Program-made: the position numbers and the translations under genes | The notes under the pieces: model-generated | The model's database searches: none | Told to the model about the DNA's origin: nothing | Seen by the model: the letters and a program-made list of their open reading frames with translations, nothing else | Origin: Phycisphaerae bacterium | GTDB lineage: Bacteria; Planctomycetota; Phycisphaerae; Sedimentisphaerales; Anaerohalosphaeraceae | DNA: 64,000 bases | Assembly: GCA_014859965.1 (NCBI GenBank) | Contig: JACZKQ010000045.1 | Coordinates: 1-64,000 of the forward strand | Direction: 5' to 3' | Part shown: positions 23,238 through 33,051 of the stretch, in pieces | How the letters are laid out: every line of letters begins with the position of its first letter | Position numbering within the stretch: position 1 is the first letter of the stretch

Positions 23238-24881
23238 ATGTTGAAGCGAAGCTTTCTTGTATTGCTTAATTGCTGCCTGACATTCGTGTTCGTCTTGTCC
23301 TTGACGCCCGCAATCGGCGGCTCTGGTCAGATTGAGCAAGGAGAGATGGCCGGATACCTGCTCGTTCCTAACGAGAGAGTCGAAGAGATGTACGACGCCG
23401 GTTTCTCCATGTATGTAGCGGCGTGGCCTCTGTTGGAGACGTATCCGGGTAATCGCTTTCAGACGGGTCTGTTCGGCACCTGGATGTTTGCTCAGCACCA
23501 GAGTCCTCCGCCCGGCAAACTGTACTCCGATATCGAGGGCGGTCTTGGCTGGTGGCGCGACACGCGCTTTGCCACGGAAACCCCGAAGTTCATTATGGGC
23601 GGGGTGGCTCTGAACTTCATTGAATGGGCCAATGGACCGGGGGCCGGCAAAGGACGGGACTGGGATAATCCACGGGGAAAGTATGGTGTGGCACAACTCA
23701 GCCCGTGGGTTCTGTGGCCTCCCGATGGCCTGAATCTAAAACAGGGCACCTGTGGTGAATTGTTCGGCTATGGGTACCTGCCGCTTCCCTTGACCGAGGC
23801 CAAATCCACTACGGCTGGCAAGAACGTCCCCACCGGAAACAACTGCTGGACCTTATTTCTGAACACGGGCAACTTCAAAGGCCCGGTTGCCTTTTTTACG
23901 CCTTATTTCTGGTCCCGCGCAACTGTGGACGACCCTGATCTAGCGGGCCTGTTTCTGGATGCGCGTCCGTCACAGCCCAACAGGGCCTTGCAGATGGAAA
24001 CGCAGTATGTCCCCAGCGTGCAGGCCGTTGACACCAAGGGAGACACCTACGCCCGAGTCGCTCCCACCTCCTTCCCTCGGGGACCGCAAGGCGATTCGGT
24101 GGTCGTGCACCGTGTAACCTCCTACGATAAGAAGGCCCTCTGGGATGCAGTCAAAGCCTGGTTTGAAGGCGGCCCGCCGGCCAACGGGGCTGTGGACGCA
24201 CAGGGAGCCGTTGTACACAACTTCCCCGGCCGGGGCGGAGCTACGTGGAGAATTTATACGCCCGCGGTTCCTCGCGAGGAAAGGGTGCCTCTGGCCTGGA
24301 GTTCTTTTGCCACTCCCATGGCGCCGGATCCAAGCACCTTTGGGTACCGGTGGGACGACCAGTTGGTCAGAAAAAAGGATGGTCCGGACGGTCCGCTGGT
24401 TACTCTGCCCGAATATTATCGTCTCGACACGAGCGGCAAAAAACCCCAGTGGGTTGCGGTCTCGCCCGATGATGTTCCGGCCGAAACCGGACTGGCCGAC
24501 GTTGGTTTCACTCGTCCCAGACGCAGCCCCTCCGAGCCCTACATCACCCCGGACGATCCGGAGAGTTGTTGGAAGACGCCTGGCCCTGTTGCAGGACCCT
24601 TTCAGGCGCATCCGGGAGACGGCACCGTGGTGACATACTACTGGTATCGATTTGCCGATCAGCCTGCTTTGCTCAACGCTGATTTAACGGATGAAGAACG
24701 AGAAAAGCTGCAAGCGCGGGTGGAGAAACTCCACCGAAATTGGAAGAAGGACCGCGACTATTTGGCGCCGCCCGCGATTGGAGAACTGGCGGATATTGAT
24801 CCCGCCTTGATCGTAGAGCCACCGCAAGGTCTGGAGGCAGGCTATGTGCCTATTGCCACACGACAAGCAGCGGAAGAATAG
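23238..24881 (+). CDS. Unknown secreted protein, family with a paralogue at 49247-50905
   Basis: A 547-residue protein; the ATG has GGAGGT nine bases upstream. A signal peptide is seen (MLKRSFLVLLNCCLTFVFVL...). I do not recognise the family, but it is clearly shared with the protein encoded from 49247. Both carry GF-MYVAAWPL / GFYAAVWPL, EGGLGWW / EGGLGYW with FRYGPPKF-like, a CWTLFLNTGNFKGPVAFFTP segment, LDARP, SWYRFADQP-like and the C-terminal EKLHRNWKKDRDYLAPP...GLEAGYVPI-TRQ. The Trp- and aromatic-rich character suggests a carbohydrate-related beta-structure, but no catalytic pair can be named. It lies between the cytochrome and isomerase genes. Confidence 0.8.
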   Translation: MLKRSFLVLLNCCLTFVFVLSLTPAIGGSGQIEQGEMAGYLLVPNERVEEMYDAGFSMYVAAWPLLETYPGNRFQTGLFGTWMFAQHQSPPPGKLYSDIEGGLGWWRDTRFATETPKFIMGGVALNFIEWANGPGAGKGRDWDNPRGKYGVAQLSPWVLWPPDGLNLKQGTCGELFGYGYLPLPLTEAKSTTAGKNVPTGNNCWTLFLNTGNFKGPVAFFTPYFWSRATVDDPDLAGLFLDARPSQPNRALQMETQYVPSVQAVDTKGDTYARVAPTSFPRGPQGDSVVVHRVTSYDKKALWDAVKAWFEGGPPANGAVDAQGAVVHNFPGRGGATWRIYTPAVPREERVPLAWSSFATPMAPDPSTFGYRWDDQLVRKKDGPDGPLVTLPEYYRLDTSGKKPQWVAVSPDDVPAETGLADVGFTRPRRSPSEPYITPDDPESCWKTPGPVAGPFQAHPGDGTVVTYYWYRFADQPALLNADLTDEEREKLQARVEKLHRNWKKDRDYLAPPAIGELADIDPALIVEPPQGLEAGYVPIATRQAAEE

Positions 24882-25086
24882 GTCAGGAGTTCATCCGCTT
24901 TGTCCGCGTTCATGCTCAACGTGAGCGATGGTGAACTGCGAGGAGCGTTAGCGATTGATGATTGGTGTTATGCAGAGGTGATAGATTATAGTCGCTGTTC
25001 GGGCTTGGCAGTATGCCCGTGAGATTCGCATAACATCAACAACGCAGGTTTAGGCGTAATGGTTTTGGAATTGAGGAGCCAGGTAT

Positions 25087-26025
25087 ATGAAACGTGCGCA
25101 ATTGATAGATCGGCGTTCTCTGCTATGCAAAGCGGCTGGCGCAGTAGGCGTTGGCATTCTGCCGGTTGGTGTGGGTGCCGCGGGAGGACCTGTGGCCGTC
25201 AAGGGACGTATCAGGCAGTCCATTGCCTACTGGGCCTTCAATGTTGCAGGCGACAAGTGGAATTTGGCGCAGACCTGTCAGATTGCCAGGCAACTGGGCT
25301 GCAGGAGTGTGGAGCTGGTGAAGGGCAAAGAGCATGAGATCGTACGGGAGCACGGCCTGACGTGTGCCTTGTCCCAGATTGACCTGGATCCGGACCCTCC
25401 TTTTGTTCGAGGCTGGAATCACCCTGAACACTGGCCCAGACTCATCAGGGTGACGAAGCAGGCCGTCGATGAGGCCGCTCACTACGGATCGCCCAACGTC
25501 ATCTGTTTCACCGGCTATCGCGCGAAAGACCCAGGCAATCCCACGAGTGTGGAGTGGTCCGCTGAGGAGGGCGCAGATAACTGTGTGGCGGGTTTCAAAC
25601 AGGTGGCTGGGTATGCAGAGAAGAAGCATGTGAATCTCTGTCTGGAGATACTGAACACGCGCGACAATACGCACCCGATGAAGGGGCATCCCGGCTATCA
25701 GGGTGACAACACGGATTACTGTATTAATATCGTCAAGCGGGTTGAATCTCCTTGCATGAAGCTCCTGTTTGATGTTTATCACGTGCAGATTATGGATGGC
25801 GATATTATCCGCAGGATCCACGAACACAAGGACTACATTGGTCATATCCACGTCGCGGGCTGCCCCGGCCGCGGCGAACTGGATGACCGGCAGGAGATTA
25901 ACTTCAAGCCGATTATGGAGGCCTTGGTTAACGTTGGTTATCAGGGCTATGTTGGCCATGAATACATCCCGACGCGCGAACCTTTGCAGGGCTTGATCGA
26001 GGCAGTCTCTTTGTGCGATGTGTAG
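25087..26025 (+). CDS. Tat-exported xylose-isomerase-like TIM barrel (sugar isomerase/epimerase family)
   Basis: A 312-residue protein with a twin-arginine-type leader (IDRRSLLCKAAGAVGVGIL). It has the hydroxypyruvate isomerase-like / AP-endonuclease-2 TIM-barrel pattern: QSIAYWAFN, a Glu in CLEILNTRD, LLFDVYHVQIMDG with metal-binding Asp and His, IGHIHVAGCPGRGELD and YVGHEYIPTREP. These supply the usual Glu, Asp, His and Glu metal ligands. It likely isomerises or epimerises a sugar or hydroxypyruvate; many exported planctomycete copies exist. Upstream GAGGAGCC supports the ATG. Confidence 0.85.
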   Translation: MKRAQLIDRRSLLCKAAGAVGVGILPVGVGAAGGPVAVKGRIRQSIAYWAFNVAGDKWNLAQTCQIARQLGCRSVELVKGKEHEIVREHGLTCALSQIDLDPDPPFVRGWNHPEHWPRLIRVTKQAVDEAAHYGSPNVICFTGYRAKDPGNPTSVEWSAEEGADNCVAGFKQVAGYAEKKHVNLCLEILNTRDNTHPMKGHPGYQGDNTDYCINIVKRVESPCMKLLFDVYHVQIMDGDIIRRIHEHKDYIGHIHVAGCPGRGELDDRQEINFKPIMEALVNVGYQGYVGHEYIPTREPLQGLIEAVSLCDV

Positions 26026-26426
26026 CCGCAGCAGGCGTCAAGGAGCCGCCAGATTGCCTCGGCACGGCTGAGTTGGGGGCAACCTGAAACGGGCAATGAG
26101 CGGGCGGCTGTTTATACTGGCCGGCTAAGTGCTGCAATAGTGAGCGTGCACGCACTCCGCTCGTTAAACTTCCGGTGGAAGAAAGGCTAAATGAAGAGAA
26201 AGACCGTGGCTGGTCGGCCCAGGTCGGGCGTATGCTGCGGGGAGAGATCGCACAGACAGCAAGTCTGTCGGTACGTGCAGCGCCATAGTCCTGCGGCCCG
26301 AGGCGGAGACTGGCAAGCCGGCCGTCTTTGTCCGGGCTGGCGGCAGGCGCCAGACGCCGACTTGAGATGCAAGATGCCACTCTGCGGTCTGGCGGTCTTA
26401 TCGTCGCTTGACGCATACATCGTATT
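26026..26426. other. Intergenic stretch between convergent genes
   Basis: About 400 bases between the isomerase and mannosidase genes. Short frames look like chance, and no strong hairpin with a T-tract was found. Confidence 0.4.
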
Positions 26427-28937
26427 CTACTTGACAGAGTGAGGATTCCTGACTGGCTCCTCCATGAGGTTGACTTCACGCATATGTCCGGCTTTCGGGT
26501 GAATGCGCACAGTCTTGATTTCGAAGCCCTCAAGACGGATTCGCAGGCGCTTTCCGAGCGCCGGCAAGCTCAGGGTGGTTGTGCGGGTCCGGCCGGTCGG
26601 CTCAAAGAGTCTTACGATCACGTCGCGGCCGTCGGCGGATCTCTTGACGGCGGTTATCTGCACTACGTCGTCGCTCAGTGTACACAGTGCGTGCGGCTTG
26701 CTGCCGGTTCCAGGCGGGTAAAAGGACAGAGCAAACGGCTTTTCGTTTCGGGCGAGGGCCTCGCGGTCCACGTGCTTCTGCCGCTCTGAGGATCTGCCGC
26801 CGTTGAGCCAGAACCGAAAGACGCGTTCTCCCTGGTCGATGCGCGGCGTGTAGCGGTCCTGTGCCATGATAATTCGTTTGTTGAACGGATGGCAGGAGTA
26901 GGCGGGGGACCGCAGGAGGGTCAGCCTGAGTTGACGGTCGCAGAAGTCGAAGCCGTACGTGCCGTCGTTGGCGCATGTGAGCATCGTTTGGGCCTGGGGA
27001 TCGATGACGCCGACCCATTTCTGGGCGACCGCCTCGGTGCCGTCTGCGGGCAGGGGGGCGACGCCATGGGCGACCTGGCCCACGCAGTCGTGCCGTCTGC
27101 CCCTGATGGGCAGGGCCAGTTTGAGCATGCGGTCTTTTTCGTTCCAGTGAACGCGGGTTTCAATCTCGATCTCCGTGCCGGCCTTGGGCAGTTTGTAGCG
27201 CTGGCAGATGAAGGAGTCGCCATAAACAAGCACCGCTTCGACGACGCTGCGAACGTCGCCGTCTTCGACGACGCGTACGGAGTCGAGGGCGCCCTGAGGG
27301 ATGCCGCTGAAGCGTGTTCCGGCGCGGGGGCTCATTAGTTCGAATCGCCCGGCGACGTTACGGCGGCTGTTGCTGAGCATGCCCCAGGGATCGCTGTCGT
27401 CTTCGATCACCAGCGGCAGGAATGCGTTCTTTGCAAGCAGGTCCATGCCGCGGACGCGGTAGCGATCGATCAGGCCGGTTTGCGTATTGATTACGACTTC
27501 AAGGTCTTCGGTCTTGAAGCGGATGCGGTCTTTTGCAGGCTTGAGTCGCGGCGCGGGCTTTTCGGGCAAAGGCTCGGTTGTGCAGTCAAAACGGTTCATG
27601 CCCGGCGCCAGCCGGGCGGCGAAGACGACGCGCTTGCGCCAATCGATGGGCAGGTTGCTGAGTTCCTGCTCGACCTGACAGGGCAACTCGGTTCGTCTGC
27701 TGCGGACGCGGACGGCCGTGTAGTCTTCCAGACCCCCGAAATCGGGCAGGTTGAACTCGCATTCGACAAGTTGGCGAACGGTGTACGGATGCGGGTTGTA
27801 GACCATGACGGGAATCGCGCCTGCTTTTGCATTGGGCTGGCCGCTGCTGAGCGCGAAGAAAGCCCTGGCCTTGATGCGCGAGAGGATTTCCAGTCCATGG
27901 TCGAGCATACGCAGCGAAGCCTCCTCCACGGGCTGAATGGAGGACCCGGGCAGAATGTCGTGGAACTCACCGACCATCAGGTCCTCCAAGGCCTGGTTCA
28001 GTTCCGTCTCGGGATATTGCATGAGGCCTTGGACCCAGCCGGCGGTGCACATTTTTTCGGCAGCGTAGAGTTCGTTTTCCAGCTCGCGGTGTTTTTGTTT
28101 GATGCGAATCTGGGATGTATAACAACCGATGGCCCAGGGGTTGAGGTCTTTCTCGTGCCGTGGCAGGCGGTCGCGATCGCGGGCGAGTTCCGTGAAGAAC
28201 CGCTGCGGCGTGGAATGGACGATGTTATGGTAATTATTACCCCGGATAAGAGCATTAAGGTCGGCCAGATCCTTTCGTGACGGCCCGCCGCCGTGATTGC
28301 CGACGCCCCACAGGATCAGGCAATGTTCCTTATCGGCGAAGTCGACGAGCCACTGTTCGACTTTTTGCCTGGCCTTGCCCAGGTTGGAGTTGTACCAGCC
28401 GCTGAAACGCGTCGCCAGCACCTCGGAGCCGTCGAAGCCTACCCATACGAATTCGTCGGCGGGCAGGGGGCAGTCGTTCTGGTCGGGGCGGCCGAAAAGA
28501 TACGAATCATAGCCGCTTTTGGCGAGGATCTGCACGAGGCCGCGGGTGTGGCCGAAGGGATCGAAGTTGATCGCGGTAGTCACGCGGACGCCGAAATGTT
28601 CCTGAAAATAGCGCCGGCCGAGAAGGATCTGTCGCACGAACGATTCGCCGCTTGGCATGTTGCAGTCCGGCTGAAGGTACCAGCCGCCCATGATGTTCCA
28701 TTTGCCCGCCTTGACGAGCTTCTTGATTCGCTCGAACAGCGCGGGTTCGTATTCCTGCACCCATTTGTAGAGCGTGACTTCATTGTGGTTGAATATAAAG
28801 GTGTCGTCGTTCTCGGCCAGTTCTGCGGCGGTGCGAAAGGTTGAAATCGCCTCAGCGGCCCCTTCCTGCCATTCCCACAGCCAGACAGGGTCGAGATGGG
28901 CATTGCACAACAGATGTATCGTCTTTTTTCCCGGCAT
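26427..28937 (-). CDS. GH38 alpha-mannosidase
   Basis: An 836-residue protein. ATG at 28937 is preferred because GAGGTG lies about eight bases upstream; an ATG 15 bases earlier is possible. It has the GH38 signature near the N-terminus: H14-L-D16 in NAHLDPVWLW (zinc ligands), NFDPFGH (nucleophile Asp region) and NHGGGPSRKD. The rest forms the three-helix bundle and beta-sandwich domains of GH38. No signal peptide is seen, so it should act in the cytoplasm on imported mannosides. Its start lies 18 bases past the symporter stop, giving one unit with the symporter and the upstream GntR-LacI regulator. Confidence 0.9.
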   Translation of the reverse strand: MPGKKTIHLLCNAHLDPVWLWEWQEGAAEAISTFRTAAELAENDDTFIFNHNEVTLYKWVQEYEPALFERIKKLVKAGKWNIMGGWYLQPDCNMPSGESFVRQILLGRRYFQEHFGVRVTTAINFDPFGHTRGLVQILAKSGYDSYLFGRPDQNDCPLPADEFVWVGFDGSEVLATRFSGWYNSNLGKARQKVEQWLVDFADKEHCLILWGVGNHGGGPSRKDLADLNALIRGNNYHNIVHSTPQRFFTELARDRDRLPRHEKDLNPWAIGCYTSQIRIKQKHRELENELYAAEKMCTAGWVQGLMQYPETELNQALEDLMVGEFHDILPGSSIQPVEEASLRMLDHGLEILSRIKARAFFALSSGQPNAKAGAIPVMVYNPHPYTVRQLVECEFNLPDFGGLEDYTAVRVRSRRTELPCQVEQELSNLPIDWRKRVVFAARLAPGMNRFDCTTEPLPEKPAPRLKPAKDRIRFKTEDLEVVINTQTGLIDRYRVRGMDLLAKNAFLPLVIEDDSDPWGMLSNSRRNVAGRFELMSPRAGTRFSGIPQGALDSVRVVEDGDVRSVVEAVLVYGDSFICQRYKLPKAGTEIEIETRVHWNEKDRMLKLALPIRGRRHDCVGQVAHGVAPLPADGTEAVAQKWVGVIDPQAQTMLTCANDGTYGFDFCDRQLRLTLLRSPAYSCHPFNKRIIMAQDRYTPRIDQGERVFRFWLNGGRSSERQKHVDREALARNEKPFALSFYPPGTGSKPHALCTLSDDVVQITAVKRSADGRDVIVRLFEPTGRTRTTTLSLPALGKRLRIRLEGFEIKTVRIHPKAGHMREVNLMEEPVRNPHSVK

Positions 28938-28955
28938 TGAAATGCACCTCATGGT

Positions 28956-30944
28956 TTAAGCGCGCTGGCGGATTTGTTGCTGTGCGATGTCTGCGGCAAC
29001 GGAGGGTTCGCTCTGAGGCCCCAGCCAGACCAGGTAGAGTCCCGCCAGACAAAACACGAAGATCGCCAGGGTGATTCCGAACGCCCTGTACGATTGAACA
29101 ATCAATTGCATGGGCAGCATGAACAAGGTGATCTGCCAGCCCAGGGCAAACGGTACGGCCAGGAGGTCGCGGCGATGCTCCTGCTCCATTGCGGTGCGAA
29201 GGTCGTGCGGCAGGTTCTTCTTGAGCGGCCTCCACAGGCCGAAAGGCCGGGTTTGTATGTAGAACCTTTGGAGTACCTCCGGTGACGTCGGGGGAGTAAG
29301 AAACGTTCCCACGATTGAGGCCAGCAGGCCGATGGCCAGCATGATCCCAAACTGCTGCAGTTCACCGAGGTCGGGAAACGCGATTCGCTGGACGACCGCC
29401 CCAATGAGCCCTACAGTCATGCCGAAGGCGAAACCCCCGCCGTTAAAACGCCACCAGTATAGGCGCAGGAACAGGGGTACGAGCATGCCGCCGCCCAGTC
29501 CCATGATGATCCAGCCCCAGATATCGTTGATGTTGCGGGCCTTGTAGCCCATGATGAAGCCCAGGGCCACGACGGCCGCGCAAAAGCCCCAACTTGCATA
29601 AATCAATTCCCGGTTGGAGGCCTTCGGGCGCAGGTAGCGCTGGTACAGGTCACGCGTGAAGAAACCCGCCGTCTTATTCACCGTCGAGTCAAACGTGGAC
29701 ATGGACGCGGCGATCAAGGCCACTAAGAGCATGCCGCGGAGGCCCATGGGAACGCGGTGCAGGATGACGGCAGGCAGAATGCGCTCGGGGTTCACCGTGC
29801 CGTGGAAGCCTACAAGATGAAGTTTCGTCTGCCACTCGGGACCGAACAGTTCGCGCAGGCCGTCGACGAGGGTGGGGGCGTACTGCTGCGGTTGGTTCAT
29901 GACGCTTGCCAGGACATCGGCCCAGCGGGCCTGGTCCGTGACGGCGGTGTGCTGTTTGATCAGGTCGGTGGCCTGGGCCAGCATGCCCCGGTCCGGGAAC
30001 CACTGATGTACCATGAAGATGCCCAACACGGCAAATCCCATCATCATCGGCCAGCGAAACATCATGAGCCAGGTCCATAGGAATGTCAGACGCCCGCAGT
30101 CGCGGTCGCTTTTGGCGCCGAAGTACTTGGGGTCGTCGCCCTGGGCCATTCCGTAGAAGACGTTGCGCAGGAGGTACATGAAGGCCATCAGCGACAGAAA
30201 GCTGTAGCCTTCATAGCCTTTCGGCATGGATGTCTTCCATGGCGGTGCCGACTCCATCCAGCGGCTCTGCCCAGTTACCGTTGCCGCGAGGTCGGCCATG
30301 TCGCCATGGGCGGCGACGGCGGTCATCGCAATGACCGAGATCGACACCACGGCAATGAGAATGATCAGCGACTGGAACATGTCGGTGAAAACGACGCCGT
30401 AGAAGCCGCTGACCATCGTGTAAACGGTGGCGACACCGATCATGACCAGGGAGCATTGCAGCGGCGTCCATGGCAGGAACATGGAAAGGAACAGACCCAC
30501 ACCCTTGACGAGGTAGGCAAGCATGCCCACGGTGAAGATCACTTCGGCAACGGCCCGCATGATGCGGGCGAAGTGGGCGCCGAAGCCGTTGCCGAATCGA
30601 AACTCCATCCATTCGGCCCCGGTGATGCAGCCGGATCTGCGATGCCACTTGCCGGACCAAAGCATATAGATCGCCAAAACCAGCACGACGCCGCCGCGAA
30701 ACTCTACGAACAGACCTCGCGGCCCAAGCATGAACAAGAATGATACAATGATCATTGTACCTGTGATGTCCAGGAACGACGCCATCCCCGAAACGCCGAG
30801 CGCCCACCAAGGCAGCCGTCGGCCGCCGAGGAAGTAATCCTCCAGACTAGCGGAGGCCTTGCGCTTCAAGTATAGGCCCAAGCCCACCAGAATACAGAAG
30901 TACACGCCGATGACAGTGTAGTCGACATGGTTGAGATTCTGCAT
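28956..30944 (-). CDS. Sodium:solute symporter (SSS family)
   Basis: A 662-residue integral membrane protein. The chosen ATG (MQNLNHVDYTVIGVY) has GGAGG six bases upstream; a longer frame back to 31112 lacks one. About 13 transmembrane helices are visible. LKRKASASLEDYFLGGRRLPWWALG is the standard SSS opening, with the sodium-binding helices following. The C-terminus has an extra loop-and-helix region (QTRPFGLWRPLKKN...). It imports a sugar or similar solute with sodium. Operon placement before the GH38 alpha-mannosidase suggests mannosides or oligomannose fragments as cargo. Confidence 0.9.
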   Translation of the reverse strand: MQNLNHVDYTVIGVYFCILVGLGLYLKRKASASLEDYFLGGRRLPWWALGVSGMASFLDITGTMIIVSFLFMLGPRGLFVEFRGGVVLVLAIYMLWSGKWHRRSGCITGAEWMEFRFGNGFGAHFARIMRAVAEVIFTVGMLAYLVKGVGLFLSMFLPWTPLQCSLVMIGVATVYTMVSGFYGVVFTDMFQSLIILIAVVSISVIAMTAVAAHGDMADLAATVTGQSRWMESAPPWKTSMPKGYEGYSFLSLMAFMYLLRNVFYGMAQGDDPKYFGAKSDRDCGRLTFLWTWLMMFRWPMMMGFAVLGIFMVHQWFPDRGMLAQATDLIKQHTAVTDQARWADVLASVMNQPQQYAPTLVDGLRELFGPEWQTKLHLVGFHGTVNPERILPAVILHRVPMGLRGMLLVALIAASMSTFDSTVNKTAGFFTRDLYQRYLRPKASNRELIYASWGFCAAVVALGFIMGYKARNINDIWGWIIMGLGGGMLVPLFLRLYWWRFNGGGFAFGMTVGLIGAVVQRIAFPDLGELQQFGIMLAIGLLASIVGTFLTPPTSPEVLQRFYIQTRPFGLWRPLKKNLPHDLRTAMEQEHRRDLLAVPFALGWQITLFMLPMQLIVQSYRAFGITLAIFVFCLAGLYLVWLGPQSEPSVAADIAQQQIRQRA

Positions 30945-31236
30945 AGCAGCCTCCGGTTCGAAGGGTTGCCGTTTCACCGCTCCACGCGGCGAAAATGCGT
31001 CGTTGAGCGCCAGATAGTAACCGCAAACGCCTGCCGATGCCACGAACTTTTTCCATAGGCAAGTGTGCGCACAAAAAAAGGGACACGGGCATTTCTCGCA
31101 ATCGAACGCCATGTACCATCACATTTGGACCAACCGTGCCAGCGGCCTGCTTCACAATCCGCTTCGCATTTATTCGGATCCCTTTACGCCGGCACGCACA
31201 AATGCTCAAACACGAACGCCCCCGTTCCTCGGTGCT

Positions 31237-32394
31237 TCAGGAACCGCAGGACTTACGAATGATCAGTTGGGTGGCCACCATGACGTCGCGTGCCGGGGAG
31301 TCCGGCTTTTCGATTCGATCCTTGAGCGTCCTTACGGCCTCGTAGGCGAGCGCCTGTACATTCTGCCGGATTGTCGTCAAAGGAACCGGCAGAAATTCAT
31401 CTACAGGTGAATCGTCAAATCCTACTATTTTGACGTCATGCGGAATGGAAATGCCGATCGTAGCAAGATACTGTATCAGTCGGATTGCCGTCATATCATT
31501 AGCGCAGACAATTGCTTCGACCTGTCTGCTCCTGATTCGCTCAACAACCGGATCGAGTTCAGTCCTGTTGTCGTTCACATCAAGATTCGTGAATTTTGCC
31601 GGGTCGACCTTTACAACCCGGGATGCGTCACATGCCGCTCCGGCTGCTCTCAAGGCCCTCCAGAAACCTTCAATGCGGCCCGTGACCGAAGTTATACCCG
31701 TTACACTCGTTAAGAAATCGATTCGTCTGCATCCCAGCCGGAGCAGGTGTCTTGTGAGTATGTACGAAGCGTATTCGTTATCGATAGCAACCACATCGTA
31801 CTTGCTGCGACGGGACCATTCATAGATGTCTCTGTCAAGCAGGACGACCCCTACGCCCGCCCGCTCGAAAGACTCCGCAATCTCTTGATTGGACTTCATA
31901 TCACTGGCCGGATCTTCAATGGGCATGAAGAATACGCCGGCCACCTGAAGCTCGATCAATTGCCTGCATATTGTCATCGCACGTTCTGCGGTGTCGCCAC
32001 TGTCCTCACGAGGAGACTCATTCAGCAATAGCGTATATCCGCTCCTGCTGGATATTCTTGACAATGCAGGCACCATTGCGCCAAAGATAGAAGTCTTTGA
32101 ATCGAGGGAATCCTGCCCCTGCCAGGGTATGAGTATCCCGAATGTCTTGGTACGTGAGTGTGTTGCTTTGTGGACGAATGTGCCGGATCCCTGGCGTCGA
32201 ACAAGCATACCATGCTGCTCCAGATCTCTCATTGCGCGGCCTACAGTCGGGCGGGAGGCGTTGAATTCTGCAGCAATTTCCTTTTCGGTGGGGATTTTTT
32301 CCCCGGGCAGGTATTTGCCCTCCATAATTGCGCTGCAGATGTAATCGTAGATTTCCTGGTGCTTTATCTTAATACTTTTGGCTTTCTGCGGCAA
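31237..32394 (-). CDS. GntR-type DNA-binding / LacI-type sensor hybrid regulator (AraR-like)
   Basis: A 385-residue protein. The N-terminal ~75 residues form a GntR winged helix (YDYICSAIMEGKYLPGEKIP, then SRPTVGRAMRDLEQHGML and GSGTFV). Residues ~85 onward form the periplasmic-binding-protein-like sensor of LacI/AraR (FGILIPWQG..., VDEFLPVPLTTIRQN). The long frame begins at TTG 32448, but this overlaps the -10 element of the promoter at 32448-32476, so a start downstream is required. TTG at 32394 (LPQKAKSIKIKHQEIYDYI) fits. It probably senses a sugar and controls the symporter-mannosidase genes on the same strand. Confidence 0.88.
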   Translation of the reverse strand: MPQKAKSIKIKHQEIYDYICSAIMEGKYLPGEKIPTEKEIAAEFNASRPTVGRAMRDLEQHGMLVRRQGSGTFVHKATHSRTKTFGILIPWQGQDSLDSKTSIFGAMVPALSRISSRSGYTLLLNESPREDSGDTAERAMTICRQLIELQVAGVFFMPIEDPASDMKSNQEIAESFERAGVGVVLLDRDIYEWSRRSKYDVVAIDNEYASYILTRHLLRLGCRRIDFLTSVTGITSVTGRIEGFWRALRAAGAACDASRVVKVDPAKFTNLDVNDNRTELDPVVERIRSRQVEAIVCANDMTAIRLIQYLATIGISIPHDVKIVGFDDSPVDEFLPVPLTTIRQNVQALAYEAVRTLKDRIEKPDSPARDVMVATQLIIRKSCGS

Positions 32395-32447
32395 GGTGGA
32401 ATCCCGAATACTGAAAAAACGAATCTTTTGACCACTATCTACTATCA

Positions 32448-32476
32448 AATATACTGCATTTTTATCTTTATGTCAA
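32448..32476 (-). promoter_or_regulatory. Sigma-70-type promoter for GntR-LacI regulator
   Basis: On the minus strand the -35 is TTGACA (complement of 32471-32476) and the -10 is TATATT (complement of 32448-32453), separated by 17 bases. Transcription would start near 32440, inside the long frame, which argues for the TTG start at 32394. Confidence 0.75.
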
Positions 32477-32796
32477 GATATGCGTTGATGTTCATGAATC
32501 ATTTCTTTACAAATAATCAGACTGTATAAACGAAGATGAGCATCCGAGGCGGGCATTCCGAATTCAACGGATCTCCAGAAGGACTTTTCCTGTCACGAGG
32601 TTTGTGATGGCGCACCCCGCTTTGCCTAACTTGCAGGGGCTGATCCACTTTACCCGAGTTGTCGCTCAGCATTATTTGTTATCTTTGCGGCCAGTATTGC
32701 CAGCGTGAAGAGGTCTTGAGCGACTGCAGTAAGCTGTCATTCATTATATGTATTTACATTTCCAAAGCTTTGCCTGTAAAAGTCTGCGTCATAGGC

Positions 32797-32826
32797 TTGA
32801 CAAAGACTTGCCGTCGATGATACAAT
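32797..32826 (+). promoter_or_regulatory. Sigma-70-type promoter for surface-protein cluster
   Basis: TTGACA (32797-32802), 18 bases, then TACAAT (32821-32826). It lies about 225 bases upstream of the first surface-protein start at 33052, leaving a long leader. Confidence 0.65.
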
Positions 32827-33051
32827 CCCGTCAGTTGGTATGGTAAGTACTTGTGTTCTCTCGATGCCCGCTCTTTGGCAAAAGAGGGGCATCGGATGAG
32901 GAGATCCTATTCCATGGTAACCGAAGGTGCAGCGACGAGCAAGAATGGGATCAACAAGGGAAGACAAGACATAAGCAGGCTCATTTGTGGAGCGCGAGTA
33001 CAGATATGGATTAAAGTAGGCGAATATCGCATTTCTTTGAAAGGAAGGACG

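Noticed and set aside
27480-28844. Plus-strand frames (266 and 183 residues) opposite the GH38 gene
   Set aside because: They are shadows; GH38 signatures are intact on the minus strand.
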